Shown: positions 42,940 to 52,734, counted from the stretch's first letter. The stretch: 64,000 nt of DNA from Leishmania martiniquensis (GCF_017916325.1 NC_090154.1:313001-377000); one strand, 5' to 3'. Program-made: numbers and translations. The notes: generated by a model from the sequence alone, not told the origin.

Positions 42940-44110
42940 GGTTCCCATGCGGATCCTCACAAGCGTCGGTCAAGGAAGCCCTCTCCTCGCCCTAGCCATG
43001 GCGCGCCCATTGCGCGCGCAGATGAGCAGGGTGCCCAGACTGCAGCACGCCTTCTTCGCTATGGGCGCAGCACTCCTCGAGTCCCCGGCGGGCAGGTATA
43101 TCCCATACGAAGCGCGCAACTGTCCGCCCTCTAGCGGCTGAAGCGCGGGGCACCGAAGGCATTCGAAGAGCGGAGCGGAGCGCCCCGCCCCCACCCCTCC
43201 CAAACACAAAAAAGAAAAGCTGTGCAGATGCGCCGGAAAGAGGATCCACCCTCGCCTTTTAGGCGGGGACCTCCCGCCAACGAAGCACCCATGGCCTACA
43301 CGCTGCGGAGGCTATTAAAGCAGTCACGACTCGACCTCGCCAAGCGGGATGGCACGTGCGCTCGCACAAGTGCGGGGCCCGTCGAATAGTCTTCTCTGCT
43401 CCCGTGTGTACGTGGCACCGATGGAGCCAAAGCTCCTCTCTAGTGTGGACGCACCGTGGGGTGATGGCAGCGCAAACTGCAGGGCGGCGCTTCAAAGCAC
43501 CCTCACGCCATAGCCGCCGCACTGGTTGGCAGTGTGCCTCAGTACGCCGGCAGCGGAAGACCTGCATGATGGGGACGATCTACTAGTGTGCCCCTCGACT
43601 CGATGATGCACCCACGCACCTCGCCTGCCTGCATACCTCCACATGCGTGAGAGGAGATCGTTACCCCCTCCCCTCCTCCTCGCGTACCTCGGAGCGGGAG
43701 GTGCACTCAGCGGGTCGCGCCACTGCTGCCACGGCACTTCGGCAGATCTCCCCCACGGGTGGGCAGATGGCGCGGTGCGGGCAGACTTCAAGCCCGGAGT
43801 GGGCGCAGTGCTTCGTGATGGCCACACATCGATCGTGATAGCAACAAAAGGCTGCCGACCCCTTGCTTGGGACTGCAGCGATGAGTGTGAAGCAGGGGAG
43901 CTGGGGGCATGACCTGCTGCAAGTGCTATTGGCGCAGGCAAGGCGCAGAAACGCGAGCTTGGGCGCTGCTACCGGCTCGCGCCCTCTCCTCATGGGGTTC
44001 AGCACGGGCCCTCCAATGGCGATAGGCGACAAACGGCGGCCTATTTGGGGCACCACTTCTGCCGCTGACGGCCCGCCACATAAGCGCCTCCTCCCTCCAC
44101 CATGTCTGTC
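42940..44110 (+). mobile_element. Decayed ingi-clade LINE remnant (DIRE-like): RT and RNase H pieces
   Basis: Translation of 42947-43141 gives a piece resembling the reverse transcriptase palm of ingi/L1Tc elements. SVGQGSPLLAL stands for the PQG motif, and VPRLQHAFFA aligns with the LQHGFFADD active-site strand, with the catalytic Asp pair lost. After stops and frame changes, 43643-44060 resembles RNase H. CSDECEAGELGA matches the CSYRAECVAL-type helix in one frame, and GSRPLLMGFSTGPPMAIGDKRRPIW the DSxSLLxALxTGPxxVxDxxLRxIW block in the next. The order RT then RNase H fits a + strand element. Frameshifts, stops and lost catalytic residues make it inactive. Recognition is from memory of the family, not a search; the ends are not defined. 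Confidence 0.5.
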
Positions 44111-45130
44111 GTCGCTGTGCCGGGGAGCCTCAGGAAAGGCTCCGCACGCCCGCAGGTCAGCAGGCTCGGAAGCGGCGACTCCACGGGCACATGTCACCGG
44201 TCTGCTCACCATTCCCGGACGCTGTGCTGGCAAGACCGCAGCGGCGGCCATCCTCGTCCGACATGCACACGTGAACGTCCCCGTGGTTTAAACGGCAGCG
44301 GTGTATGACTGGCAGCGACAGCATGCAGCGCAGCTGATGCCCTGCGGCCTCCTAATGCGCGACGGCTGTCATACCCCACCCTCGCCAGAGCCTCCGTGGC
44401 CCTCTGTCTTGGGTGGGAGGGCATCCGACCTCGCGTCGTGCTCGGCATGCTGAGCGATACTCGAAGATCGCGCGGCGCTCAAGGCACACCGCATTTCACG
44501 CGTCAGGATCCCTCACGCAGTGGTGTCAACATGGGTGCCTCAGTCGCGCTGCACGGGCCCCTTCAGTCGACTCTCTACCGCCGCCTCCCCATCAGAACGG
44601 CATGCCATGGATTCGCTGCGCGTAGGTGTGTGCCTCTGCCAGGGGCGCCCTCTGCTCGGCGCACCCACTACTGTGAAGCGCGTGTGGGCGTGAGGGGATG
44701 GCGGGGCGCGGACTCCTGGCACCGACACGCCTGTCGCGACGCATGCGTGTAAGCGGCGCAGGCATTTTTCAGGCGGCATCGCCGGCAACGGAAGCCACAG
44801 TCATCGAGTCTGCCCTCCGCAGACAAGAAGCGCGCCCTGCGCCAGGACGCAGGGCGTAAGGGGGCCCTGACCTGGAGCTGGCCGACTCCCGCCTGGTGCC
44901 GATTCGGCACCAGACGCAGACCACCACCACCACCCCCGCGTTACCCGCACGACAGACGCCACCGCATGGATGCAGGCACTGAGGTCACCCCGGTTCGCCT
45001 GGCGCCGATGGTGCGTCACGTGTGCGCAGAAGGACAAGAGAAGGCGGTCAGGCGCGTGGCCCGATGCGTCTGCAGGGGTGGCCAGACCCTTTTTGCAGTG
45101 GCGAGAGTGAGCTGTGGTTGTAGGCGCGTA
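44111..45130 (+). other. GC-rich non-coding block, possible 3' part of the LINE remnant
   Basis: The composition resembles decayed coding DNA rather than the pyrimidine-rich spacers elsewhere. No domain can be named. It includes the palindrome at 44893-44913. If the LINE reading is right, the C-terminal zinc-finger part and 3' end should lie here, but I could not see them. Confidence 0.35.
44893..44913. repeat. Perfect 10-bp-arm palindrome
   Basis: CTGGTGCCGA and its reverse complement TCGGCACCAG are separated by a single T. It could form a tight hairpin in RNA or DNA. Confidence 0.85.
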
Positions 45131-46830
45131 CACACATCTATACACACAAACATATATATATATAAAGTTGTTGATGTTCTCGTTGGGTTGAAGCAGATTT
45201 TTGAAATATATATATACCGAAATCTTTTTCCTCCTCGTGTCTATATATATATATACAAATATATATATGCTCGCTTCCTCCCTCTTCCTCTTCCCCCGTA
45301 CATTCTCTGCATGCGCGAGCGGCGCTCTTTTTCTTCTTTTCTTTCATTTGTTGTCGGCGTAGAGAGGGGGTGTCACGCCGTTTTTCTTTTTGCTCGTTTC
45401 TCTTTTTTGTGTGTGTCTGCCCCCCTCCCTCCTTCCTCCACGCTCATACGCTGTATTGGCTGTTTGTTTGCTGAATGGTGAACGGCGAGCATAGTGAACG
45501 TGTTGTCCGTTGATGAGGACGGTACTCTCCTGGTACGCACCGCTATCGTCCTTTTATTTCAATCTTATTCTTGGCTTTTTTCCTTTGGGATCGTACCGAT
45601 TTGCCGTCTCGGACGCGTCTTCTTTTTTTTCTTTTCTGGCTCGCGCCGCTGCGTGTGCAGTGAAGCCCCTCTCTTGCGTAAGAATTATTTAGAACCTGTC
45701 CGCCTGCATAGGCAGAACAGCACTAACTTTCCTTCCGTCACCGGCGTTATCGTCTCTTTTTTCTTTTTGCTCGTTTCTTTTTTTTTTATCTGCCCTCCTC
45801 CCTCCTCCCCTCCCTCCCCCTCTTTAACCCTACGCATTCCTATGCTCGATTGCCTACTTGACGCGTCCACGTGACCGAAGCATCTCTGCACAGACAGACT
45901 TTACGCTCTGCCTTGCCTTAACCCCTTTAGTATTTTCGCCTCTTCTTATTTTAGCCACCGCCACTACCACGCACAGGGTCGCTACCTGAAAGCCACTTAA
46001 CAGTTTTGCTGAAATGGGCGGTGTGTCAAGCCAACAACGATCTCTCTTCCCTCCCTTTCTTTTGCTTTTTCATGTTTACTTAGTTCCTTTGCTGTTTGTT
46101 TTGTTGGAGCATGAAGGCGGGCGGCAGGGCAAGAGCACCGACGGTGAACGAAGAAATAAAAATAAAAAGCGAAAAAAGCGCGCCGTGCAGAAGCACTTCT
46201 CTCGTGTCGAGCACTCTTCTTCCCTCGCTCATTCCACTGCTGCCCTCCCTTAGCCTCCTCTCTCCCCCCTTCCCCGCGCGTAGTGCGTATGCGTCTGTGT
46301 AAGGCAATTTTTCTGTACCTCTTGCACATGAAGCTGTGTTTGCGCATGGCTGTGTCCTTTTATTACCGTCGTTTACCACGTGTTACCTTTTTCATTTCCG
46401 TTCTTGCTCGCTTCCGTTACGCTTCCCTCTCTCCTGTCGCTTTCGGAACTTTTGTTCTTTTTCCTTTGCGTCAATGTCGTCCGCATCTTCCCCCCCCCCA
46501 CACACACACACACAAACAAACAAACAAACACGTACTCCTCCTCAGTGCCTTCTTTTTTGTTTTTTTTTTGATGGGTGCCTCTCTTTCCCGCTGCTTTCTA
46601 TTAATGTGTGTGTGTGTGTGTTCTTTTTGTTTTGGGTTCGTTTCTTCTTCCGCTCGAGAGGAGAGCGGGAAGAATGAGCGAAGACATTTCGCCATCTTTG
46701 GTTTGTTTGCTCTCCTCTCCGTTCGTCACGCTTCTCCTCCTTTCAATCGCTGCGCGTGCGCCTCTCTCTCTCTCTCGACAATTTCCACTCGGCTTCCCCA
46801 TACACTCCCTCTATCATCCTCTCTTCGTGA
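45131..46830 (+). other. Intergenic, AT microsatellites and pyrimidine tracts
   Basis: About 1.7 kb with three TA-type runs (45152-45164, 45207-45216, 45242-45268), many T runs and C/T tracts. Open frames of up to about 200 codons are Phe/Ser/Leu-rich translations of these tracts. No gene is seen. Confidence 0.55.
45152..45268. repeat. Cluster of three (TA)n microsatellites
   Basis: Three TA runs within 117 bp, unusual in this GC-rich window. Confidence 0.85.
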
Positions 46831-47294
46831 CCGGGGGTGGCGCACGTCGGCGTGCGTGGTTGTATCTCGGGGGTCTAGCAGAGCCCATTAACCTCCACCT
46901 CCCCCCTGCCAATGCCGAACCGCTCTTCTGGTGTTGGCCAAGGGCCAAGTACCCACAGCGTAGGAAAGTCCGAGCGACCTGCGGCAGCGAGCACATCTGC
47001 GCCATCCGCATGATGGGCGGCATGCCACCGTGACGTGAACGAGTTTCACCCGACCCTCACTGTCCACTGGTGTAGAGGGAGCCTGAGGCGACCTGCGAGG
47101 AAGGTTGCGGGCAGAGCTCGATACAGAAGCTGCGCTTAGGTAACTGAGCCGGCGCGTTGCTGTTGGGCAGGTCGAGGCCGTGTTCGCTGCGCCGCCACTA
47201 GGCGGGATGGGCCTGCGTGACAGGACGGCAGGCACAGCGGAGGGGTGAGCTCGTGCGCTCTGTGTGGCAGAGGGCTCACGTTGAAACAGAAGAA
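46831..47294 (+). mobile_element. Probable short retroposon remnant (SIDER-like)
   Basis: The segment opens with a GC-rich block containing CTCGGGGGTCTAGCAGAGCC and, further on, GCCGAACCGCTC. This recalls the 5' signature shared by trypanosomatid ingi/L1Tc elements and their short derivatives, where GGTCTAG and a CCGAACGCTC-like motif are conserved. It is non-coding, about 0.46 kb, and grades into A-rich sequence (GAAACAGAAGAAAAG near 47283-47297), as expected for a truncated SIDER. The first part (46839-46875) recurs inverted at 49399-49435. Assignment rests on memory of the signature; ends are approximate. Confidence 0.4.
46839..46875 (+). repeat. 37-bp inverted repeat, left copy
   Basis: Perfectly complementary to 49399-49435 over 37 bases, with mismatches on both sides. 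It lies within the retroposon-like signature. Confidence 0.9.
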
Positions 47295-47961
47295 AAGTGC
47301 GTCTGCATATCAGAAGAGGCTCTCATGTTTTTTTTGATTGTGTGTGTGTGTGTGTGTGTGTCTGCGACGCGACGCTTTCAGTGTGCTGTCTTTTCAAGTT
47401 GACCCGATGAGCTGGCGGAAGCAAAGCGACCTCGAGTGCTCGCGTGGCGCACCGGCGTGTCGGCTGGGCTCAGGCGCGTGTGGAATCGATGTCGAAATGG
47501 GCAGCACCCGATAAAAGGAAAGAAAAAACCAATGGCACACACTCAGAATAAAGAGGGACGACGGGAACCGCGTCACAGCTGAGGAGATGCCCCACTGCGG
47601 TGCTAACAATAATGAGGGTCTCGAGACCATCGCCCCCCCTCTTCCTGTCGCCGCTTACGGGTGCCATTGCAGACGCTCCCGCCACATGGAACCGGCTGGT
47701 GGGGCCTGCAATCGTTAATACTGCCTTCCCTTAAGCCACCCTCTTCCTCCTCCATTTTTTACCGGCGCCTCGCAAACCCTCTCCCTTTCCCCCACCCTTC
47801 CCCCATTTTGCGTTGACACGACACAAACTAAAAAAAAAAGAGGAGCGCCGCCTTCGTCGTCTGCCGTCTTATCACTCATCCGCTGTCCTTCGTACCCCCC
47901 GTGTCCTCCTCCTTTTCGAGCCAACGGTGAACATTTCTACATCTCTTGTGTGTCGCCACCC
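47295..47961 (+). other. Intergenic / 5' flank of epsilon copy
   Basis: Contains a TG repeat (47339-47361), a C/T-rich tract (47727-47805) and a poly-A run (47829-47839). No gene is seen. Confidence 0.55.
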
Positions 47962-48296
47962 ATGTCCACCTTCTGCGCCGAGTACCTCGCCGAGCAACGG
48001 TGCCTGCTGCGCGAGCACCCGGGCGAGCTGCCAGTCGCCGTGGAGTGCAGCAGCGGCCGCGCGCACCTTCTCGCATTCCCCCGTGGCGCCACCGTTGCCG
48101 ACCTCGATGCCGCCGTGCGCGCCACGCTTGGCATCAAGAATCTGGTGCTCACCGTAGACGGCTGCAGCCCGGCGACATCCACCTTGCCGAACTGCATGCC
48201 GCATGCAAGCACACCGACGGCTTTCTGTACGTCACTGTGTGTGTGGGACAGTCCATGGGAGCTAGCGCCAGCATCTGCTGCGCCACCTACGGCTAA
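47962..48296 (+). pseudogene. ATG8-like: Frameshifted ATG8-like copy (epsilon)
   Basis: From the ATG at 47962 the frame gives an ATG8-like start: MSTFCAEYLAEQRCLLREHP, then LLAFPRGATVADLDAAVRATLG and LTVDGCSP. Around 48170 the match moves to the next frame, which continues GDIHLAELHAACKHTDGFLYV, eight residues, a glycine and a tail ASASICCATYG, ending at TAA 48294-48296. Against alpha, 19 nt are missing between GGCTGCAGCCC and GGCGAC. The lesion is single and everything else is intact. One extra C in the CCC run would turn the 19-nt loss into an in-frame 18-nt loss, so a sequencing error in a homopolymer must be excluded before calling it dead. As given, translation would run on in the wrong frame. 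Confidence 0.7.
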
Positions 48297-48667
48297 TTCC
48301 TCCAGCACCTGTAGTTGCCACCTCATGCAAAGCCTCGCACCTTGGTCTGTGTCGCACGTGAGACGATGCGCCGCCGATTTGGCCCAGGAACGGCACTCTC
48401 CTTCGGCGCGCACGCGGGAATGCACCGTGAGTCCCACGGCGTGTCATCGATCCCCTTACTGCGCCGCGTGCTCGGATAACTCCCCTCACAAACGTTTTTC
48501 TTTTTCTCATCTCCTCCCCCGCGGCACCGACACCGCTGAGGCAAATGCAGCACACCACACTGCAGGCTCATGTAGACTCTTAATCTCTTTCATCGCCCTG
48601 CGGCACCCTCCGCACTCTCTTCCTCCTTTCCTTCGGTCCTCACACGCCTGGTCGCACCCGCTGACAG
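48297..48667 (+). other. Spacer downstream of epsilon
   Basis: 371 nt with no gene seen; pyrimidine-rich near 48496-48520 and 48599-48640. Confidence 0.5.
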
Positions 48668-48940
48668 CCAGCGCCACCTCCGCGCCTTCACCCCCCTCCT
48701 CTTTCCTTCCTTCCTCCCCTCCCCCATACACCCGTCAGCTTTGTTTTTTTAGCTTTGGAAAAGGGCCGCGACGCTGCCGCTCTCATTCCGTGTGTGAGCG
48801 GCTTCTTTCATCGGCTCAGCGGTGATTCCGCGCGTGCGCTCGCGGCGCGGGTGCGTGTGGCGGCCCTCCCTCGGCCTGCGCCGATACTGGGCAACCGCAC
48901 ACACGCACTACCGGCTTCACTAGCGCGGCGAACTTGTTTG
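48668..48940 (+). repeat. Orphan copy of the gamma-gene 3' flank (273 bp)
   Basis: Aligned by eye without gaps to 25517-25789, which starts at the first base after the gamma stop codon. I count two mismatches, near 48688 and 48697. Similarity ends abruptly on both sides, apart from a short shared patch at about 48971-48988. No gamma gene precedes it here. Confidence 0.9.
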
Positions 48941-50049
48941 TCGTTCTTGTGTGTATTGGCCTGTGAGAGCTGTGCCTACGCCCGACGGCCGCGCCTGTCA
49001 CGTCTAGGTGTCATGTTTTTGGGATGGGCATGTGATCCTGTGGTGGCAATGTGTGGAAGGGTTGAGAGCGCGAGGTCGCGCGCGTACGTAATGGGAGACA
49101 GAGGTGGTCGTTCTGCTGTGCGCCTCTGTTGCGGATACATTCGTGCGTGGCTTGATGGGAATGCAGTCATCAATGCGACAGCGGTCCTCGGGAGTCTGGT
49201 GGGATATACGTTTTTTTCTTTGCCTGGGCGGCTTGCGTGCTCCGGTGCGGAAGCACCTGTAATGATCATCACGTTCTGCTTCTTGTGCTCAGATGAATGC
49301 AGCTCCCTTGAAGATAGCCCATGTGTGCTTAGGCGAGGCAGTGTAGACGGAGGTATGCGGATCTGTGGCAGTGTGTGTGTGAGGGGGGGAGGGTATGGGA
49401 CCCCCGAGATACAACCACGCACGCCGACGTGCGCCGCTCCTGTCGTTGGAGAGCAGCAAGTCAGGATACGAAAAAAAAACAGAAGGCGCTGTCTTGAGCG
49501 GTATTCGATGCATTGAGGACGGATGTGCGTCTGTCGAGAAGCGAAACGAGAAAGGGTGCGGGGACTGCATGCCTTGCATGGCACATGCAGAGCGCCACGT
49601 GTGGAAAGCAGCCTACCTGAGCACACCGCACTGCCGCTGGCACACGGGTCTCCTCCTTCGCTTGGCAGTGTAGTGTATTACCCCTCCCCTCCACACACAC
49701 ACACACTCACCCACCACTATTCTTTTCAACCTTTTTTGCTCGTTTGAAGGAGCAGGCGACGCTTCCATGTTTCAAGCCGTCCTATCCGATCGCCGCCACC
49801 CCCCCTCCTCCTTTCTTTCTTCCTGTCACACACACACACACACAGAGGCACACAAGCACTTTCCCTCCTCAGTCCCATTGCCAGTGCTCTGTGTGAGGGG
49901 GGGAGGAGGAGGGACGTGGAGCTCTGGAAGGACACCCACAGGGGCATACGTAGGATCTCGCCGCCTCCCCCCTCCGGCGCTTTCGCGCCGTAACATCGTC
50001 TTTTCACCTTCTTCGCGTTCTCCTGTCGCTGCGGCGACGATTGCATTGC
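48941..50049 (+). other. Intergenic
   Basis: About 1.1 kb with the inverted copy of the retroposon signature (49399-49435), a CA repeat (49695-49710 and 49828-49844) and pyrimidine tracts. An open frame to 49516 continues from the orphan repeat, has no domain and is rejected. Confidence 0.5.
49399..49435 (-). repeat. 37-bp inverted repeat, right copy
   Basis: Exact reverse complement of 46839-46875. The two copies enclose the epsilon pseudogene and the orphan gamma 3' flank, about 2.5 kb. Confidence 0.9.
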
Positions 50050-52734
50050 ATGGATGTCCTCCTCCATGTGGTGCAGACCACTTCGGCCTCACCTGTGACA
50101 GTATCGCGGCTTTGCGATGACGACCGTCAGCATACGAGTCTGGGCTCTCCTGCCGCCTTATCGGCAAGCAGTTACGGCAGTAGCTTCACTGTGGAAGCAC
50201 TCCGGCTTTCACGCGCAGAAGGGCGACTCAGCGGTGGCGTTGCTGCCCGCTGGGACGTCAGTCTCTGCTCTCCTGCGGAGGATGAGAGCGCCAGCGGTTG
50301 CGATGGCAATCCACAGATGCTTGCCTCGGAGCGTCCTCCGGCATCATTGCCTTTGCACATCTCCTCCAGCTCGGTTACGGTCGCAGCTGACGCTGTTGAC
50401 ATTACCACCCCTCGTGGGCGGCGGCCACCCGACTGTCCCGCTACCACCGCTGCCGCCGATTTCGCGTCGCAAAAGCTGTGCCGCTTGAGGGAGGCGTTCG
50501 TCGAGGTGGCGGATTCTGACGGCTTACCGGTCTCACTTGTCGAAATCATCTTTTTTTGCGGCAGTCGGCGCGGCACGCGCAAAGATGCTCTCTATCTCAC
50601 GACACTGCATCGGCTTGTGGTGGAGGCACTATTGTGGGTGGAGGGCCGCCCCCCGCCCACACCATCACCGTCGCCAAAGCATGTGGACGTCTCCCTCGTG
50701 GACTACGACGAAGTGTGGGGTGCGGGGGACGTTCTTGCCGCTGAGGTGGCTCGGCCCTCCTCGAAGAGCACACAAGGGCAGAGGAGCCAGATAACGTGGA
50801 TGCCACTGGCGAAGGTACTGGAGTGCGCTTCCGGGCCCAGAAGTGTGGTAACCGCGACATCTGACACTGCCTTGCCACGGTCCGCCTCGTTGACGGAGCC
50901 GAGCTGCATGACGCTAGCGAGGACCAAGAGCGATATAAACGTCGCTCACGTGGCGCAGGTTGTGCGACAGCGGCTGCAGGTGTGGTTTGGCCGCATCGAC
51001 AGCGCCACATCGGCATTTCCCTCGCCTCCAGCGTTGCCGTCGCCGCCTTCCGCCGTGGATCGTCTTCGTCATTTAGATAGGAACGTTGTTCTCTTCACAC
51101 TGCGGCTACGAAGCGGCACCTCCTCATCGGCACCGGCCGAGGATTCCCGCTTCCGTGCGGCGTACTTTACGCTCGTATTGCTGCCCGAATGCGGGGCTGC
51201 TCCCTTCCCCCTCCATGGCGCAACAGGCACCGTAGCCGCTGCAATGGGCGCGTCGCCGCGGCGGGCAACGGCCATGCTGTGGCGCGAGTTTGAGGCGCTT
51301 TCGGCCTTCATGCGGTCCCTGCCGCCGAGCCGCCCCCGTCGCCGTGATGACAAACAGACAAGAGTCAGCCCCAGTGAGCGCAGTCGCACCTCTGCGGCGA
51401 CTTGGCAAGCGCACATGCGCGCCGCTGCACTCCGGCGAAGTCGTTGGCTGACCACCATTGCCCGCATTCATGATCCCCTGGCCCCTCTGACGGGAGCGTG
51501 GGCAACAGAAACGGGCGAGCACGGTGCTGATGACGCTCTCGATCGCTTTCTGAAACGTTCCGCCGCGCGTTCTTTTTCGTGGATCGGATGCATCGCCGCC
51601 GCTGCCAGTCATCAGCGGGCCACGCGCTCAACTCTCGCCTTTCTCGCCCGTCTCCAGACATCACAGCTGGCACAGCGCGGCCGACCGAAATCAGCGAACG
51701 ATCGCTTGCCTGAGAGCCCAACGGGTACACCCTTGGCACAGCACGATTGCCCACACCCCAAGAACGTCAAAGAAAGAAATGCATCGAGTGCACAGGAGGC
51801 GTCGAGCAGCTCATCTACCTCCACGCCACCACCACCCTCCCCCATCCCCTCTGCCAATGTGCCGCAGCCGTACGTCTCTCCTAGTCTTCATGGCGTTTGT
51901 GCGACGAGCAGCATCAGCTCCGGAAAGGTAGGAACGGCTGGTGCATCTCACCTCCCGCTCAGCAACGAACGCAGCACCACTATGGATCCTGTTGCTCCTC
52001 CTTCACCAGCCCATCACGCTCGTCACGGGGCGGGCGACAGCCACGTTTCGTCCAGAGACATCGGCCACGAGCCAGCATCTCCGCCGGCTTCCGTCGATGC
52101 GCTGATCGCCTCCCTGCGCGCGTACGCGTCGGTCCTCGAGAAGGACGTGCAGCGGCTGCGTCGCCGGCTCCAACGATATGAGGCGACACCCTGTGCCGAC
52201 AGAGTCAGTACGGGGGAGCTGCCTGGGAGCTCACCGCTCCCACAGGCGCCGGAATGCGGCTCTTTGAATACTTTGATGAGTGTGTCGGCCCCTGACGCCA
52301 CCCTTCCGCACATCTACGCTCCTCTTCCCCCGTCGGTACGTGCTGCCATGGACGACCTTCGCTCGGACGCGCGGTTCCCGCGGGCGCTTCATGGAAAGCT
52401 CGACGCATTGGCTCAGCGAATGGCGAGCGCGTGCACAGCAGCCCTCCAGACCCGCGAAAACACCGACGTCCGAGGCGCCTATGTCGCGCAGCTTGAGTCC
52501 AAGTTAGCCCTGTATGAAGGAAAGCTGGCTCTCATCGATGACTACGTGGCGCCAGCAGTCATGCAGTGCGTGAAAGACTTGGATCACTGGCAGCAGTGCC
52601 AGCGCCGTCGGCAACCCAAGCGCACCGCCCTCACGGAGACAGCACCCACCCCTCCCTCTTCACACCCCACGCTGCTACCGGAGTGGTACCAAGAGGGAAG
52701 AGTTGGCGAGGCTGAGTATGCGCCTTCGCCGTAG
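50050..52734 (+). CDS. Large unknown protein with possible divergent PX-like region and C-terminal coiled coil
   Basis: An 894-residue protein that I do not recognise as a whole. Residues about 1-330 are Ser/Ala/Thr/Pro-rich with isolated structured-looking segments (LCRLREAFVEVADSDGLPVSLVEIIFFCG). A stretch from about 340 to 520 recalls a PX domain: strands NVVLFTLRLRSG and YFTLVLLPECG, then WREFEALSAFMRSLP, similar to the YSEFxxLxxxL element. An Arg-rich helix (LRRSRWLTTIARIHDPLAPL) and DALDRFLKR follow. Residues 680-720 (SLRAYASVLEKDVQRLRRRLQRYE) and 790-870 look like coiled coil. A PX plus coiled-coil protein would fit a sorting-nexin-like role, but the lipid-binding residues are not clear. 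The start is the first in-frame ATG after a non-ATG upstream stretch. The next open frame follows almost without a gap. Confidence 0.6.
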   Translation: MDVLLHVVQTTSASPVTVSRLCDDDRQHTSLGSPAALSASSYGSSFTVEALRLSRAEGRLSGGVAARWDVSLCSPAEDESASGCDGNPQMLASERPPASLPLHISSSSVTVAADAVDITTPRGRRPPDCPATTAAADFASQKLCRLREAFVEVADSDGLPVSLVEIIFFCGSRRGTRKDALYLTTLHRLVVEALLWVEGRPPPTPSPSPKHVDVSLVDYDEVWGAGDVLAAEVARPSSKSTQGQRSQITWMPLAKVLECASGPRSVVTATSDTALPRSASLTEPSCMTLARTKSDINVAHVAQVVRQRLQVWFGRIDSATSAFPSPPALPSPPSAVDRLRHLDRNVVLFTLRLRSGTSSSAPAEDSRFRAAYFTLVLLPECGAAPFPLHGATGTVAAAMGASPRRATAMLWREFEALSAFMRSLPPSRPRRRDDKQTRVSPSERSRTSAATWQAHMRAAALRRSRWLTTIARIHDPLAPLTGAWATETGEHGADDALDRFLKRSAARSFSWIGCIAAAASHQRATRSTLAFLARLQTSQLAQRGRPKSANDRLPESPTGTPLAQHDCPHPKNVKERNASSAQEASSSSSTSTPPPPSPIPSANVPQPYVSPSLHGVCATSSISSGKVGTAGASHLPLSNERSTTMDPVAPPSPAHHARHGAGDSHVSSRDIGHEPASPPASVDALIASLRAYASVLEKDVQRLRRRLQRYEATPCADRVSTGELPGSSPLPQAPECGSLNTLMSVSAPDATLPHIYAPLPPSVRAAMDDLRSDARFPRALHGKLDALAQRMASACTAALQTRENTDVRGAYVAQLESKLALYEGKLALIDDYVAPAVMQCVKDLDHWQQCQRRRQPKRTALTETAPTPPSSHPTLLPEWYQEGRVGEAEYAPSP

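Noticed and set aside
43661..44251. A 196-codon antisense frame over the LINE remnant
   Set aside because: The recognisable RNase H-like sequence is on the + strand; the antisense frame shows no family resemblance.
45152..45268. TA-rich cluster as a replication origin or centromere
   Set aside because: Too short, and no strand switch or other mark of an origin or centromere is visible; kept only as a microsatellite.
47950..48825. A 291-codon open frame starting at epsilon
   Set aside because: Only the first part (to about 48170) is ATG8-like. The rest is out-of-frame reading of the second half plus spacer and orphan repeat.
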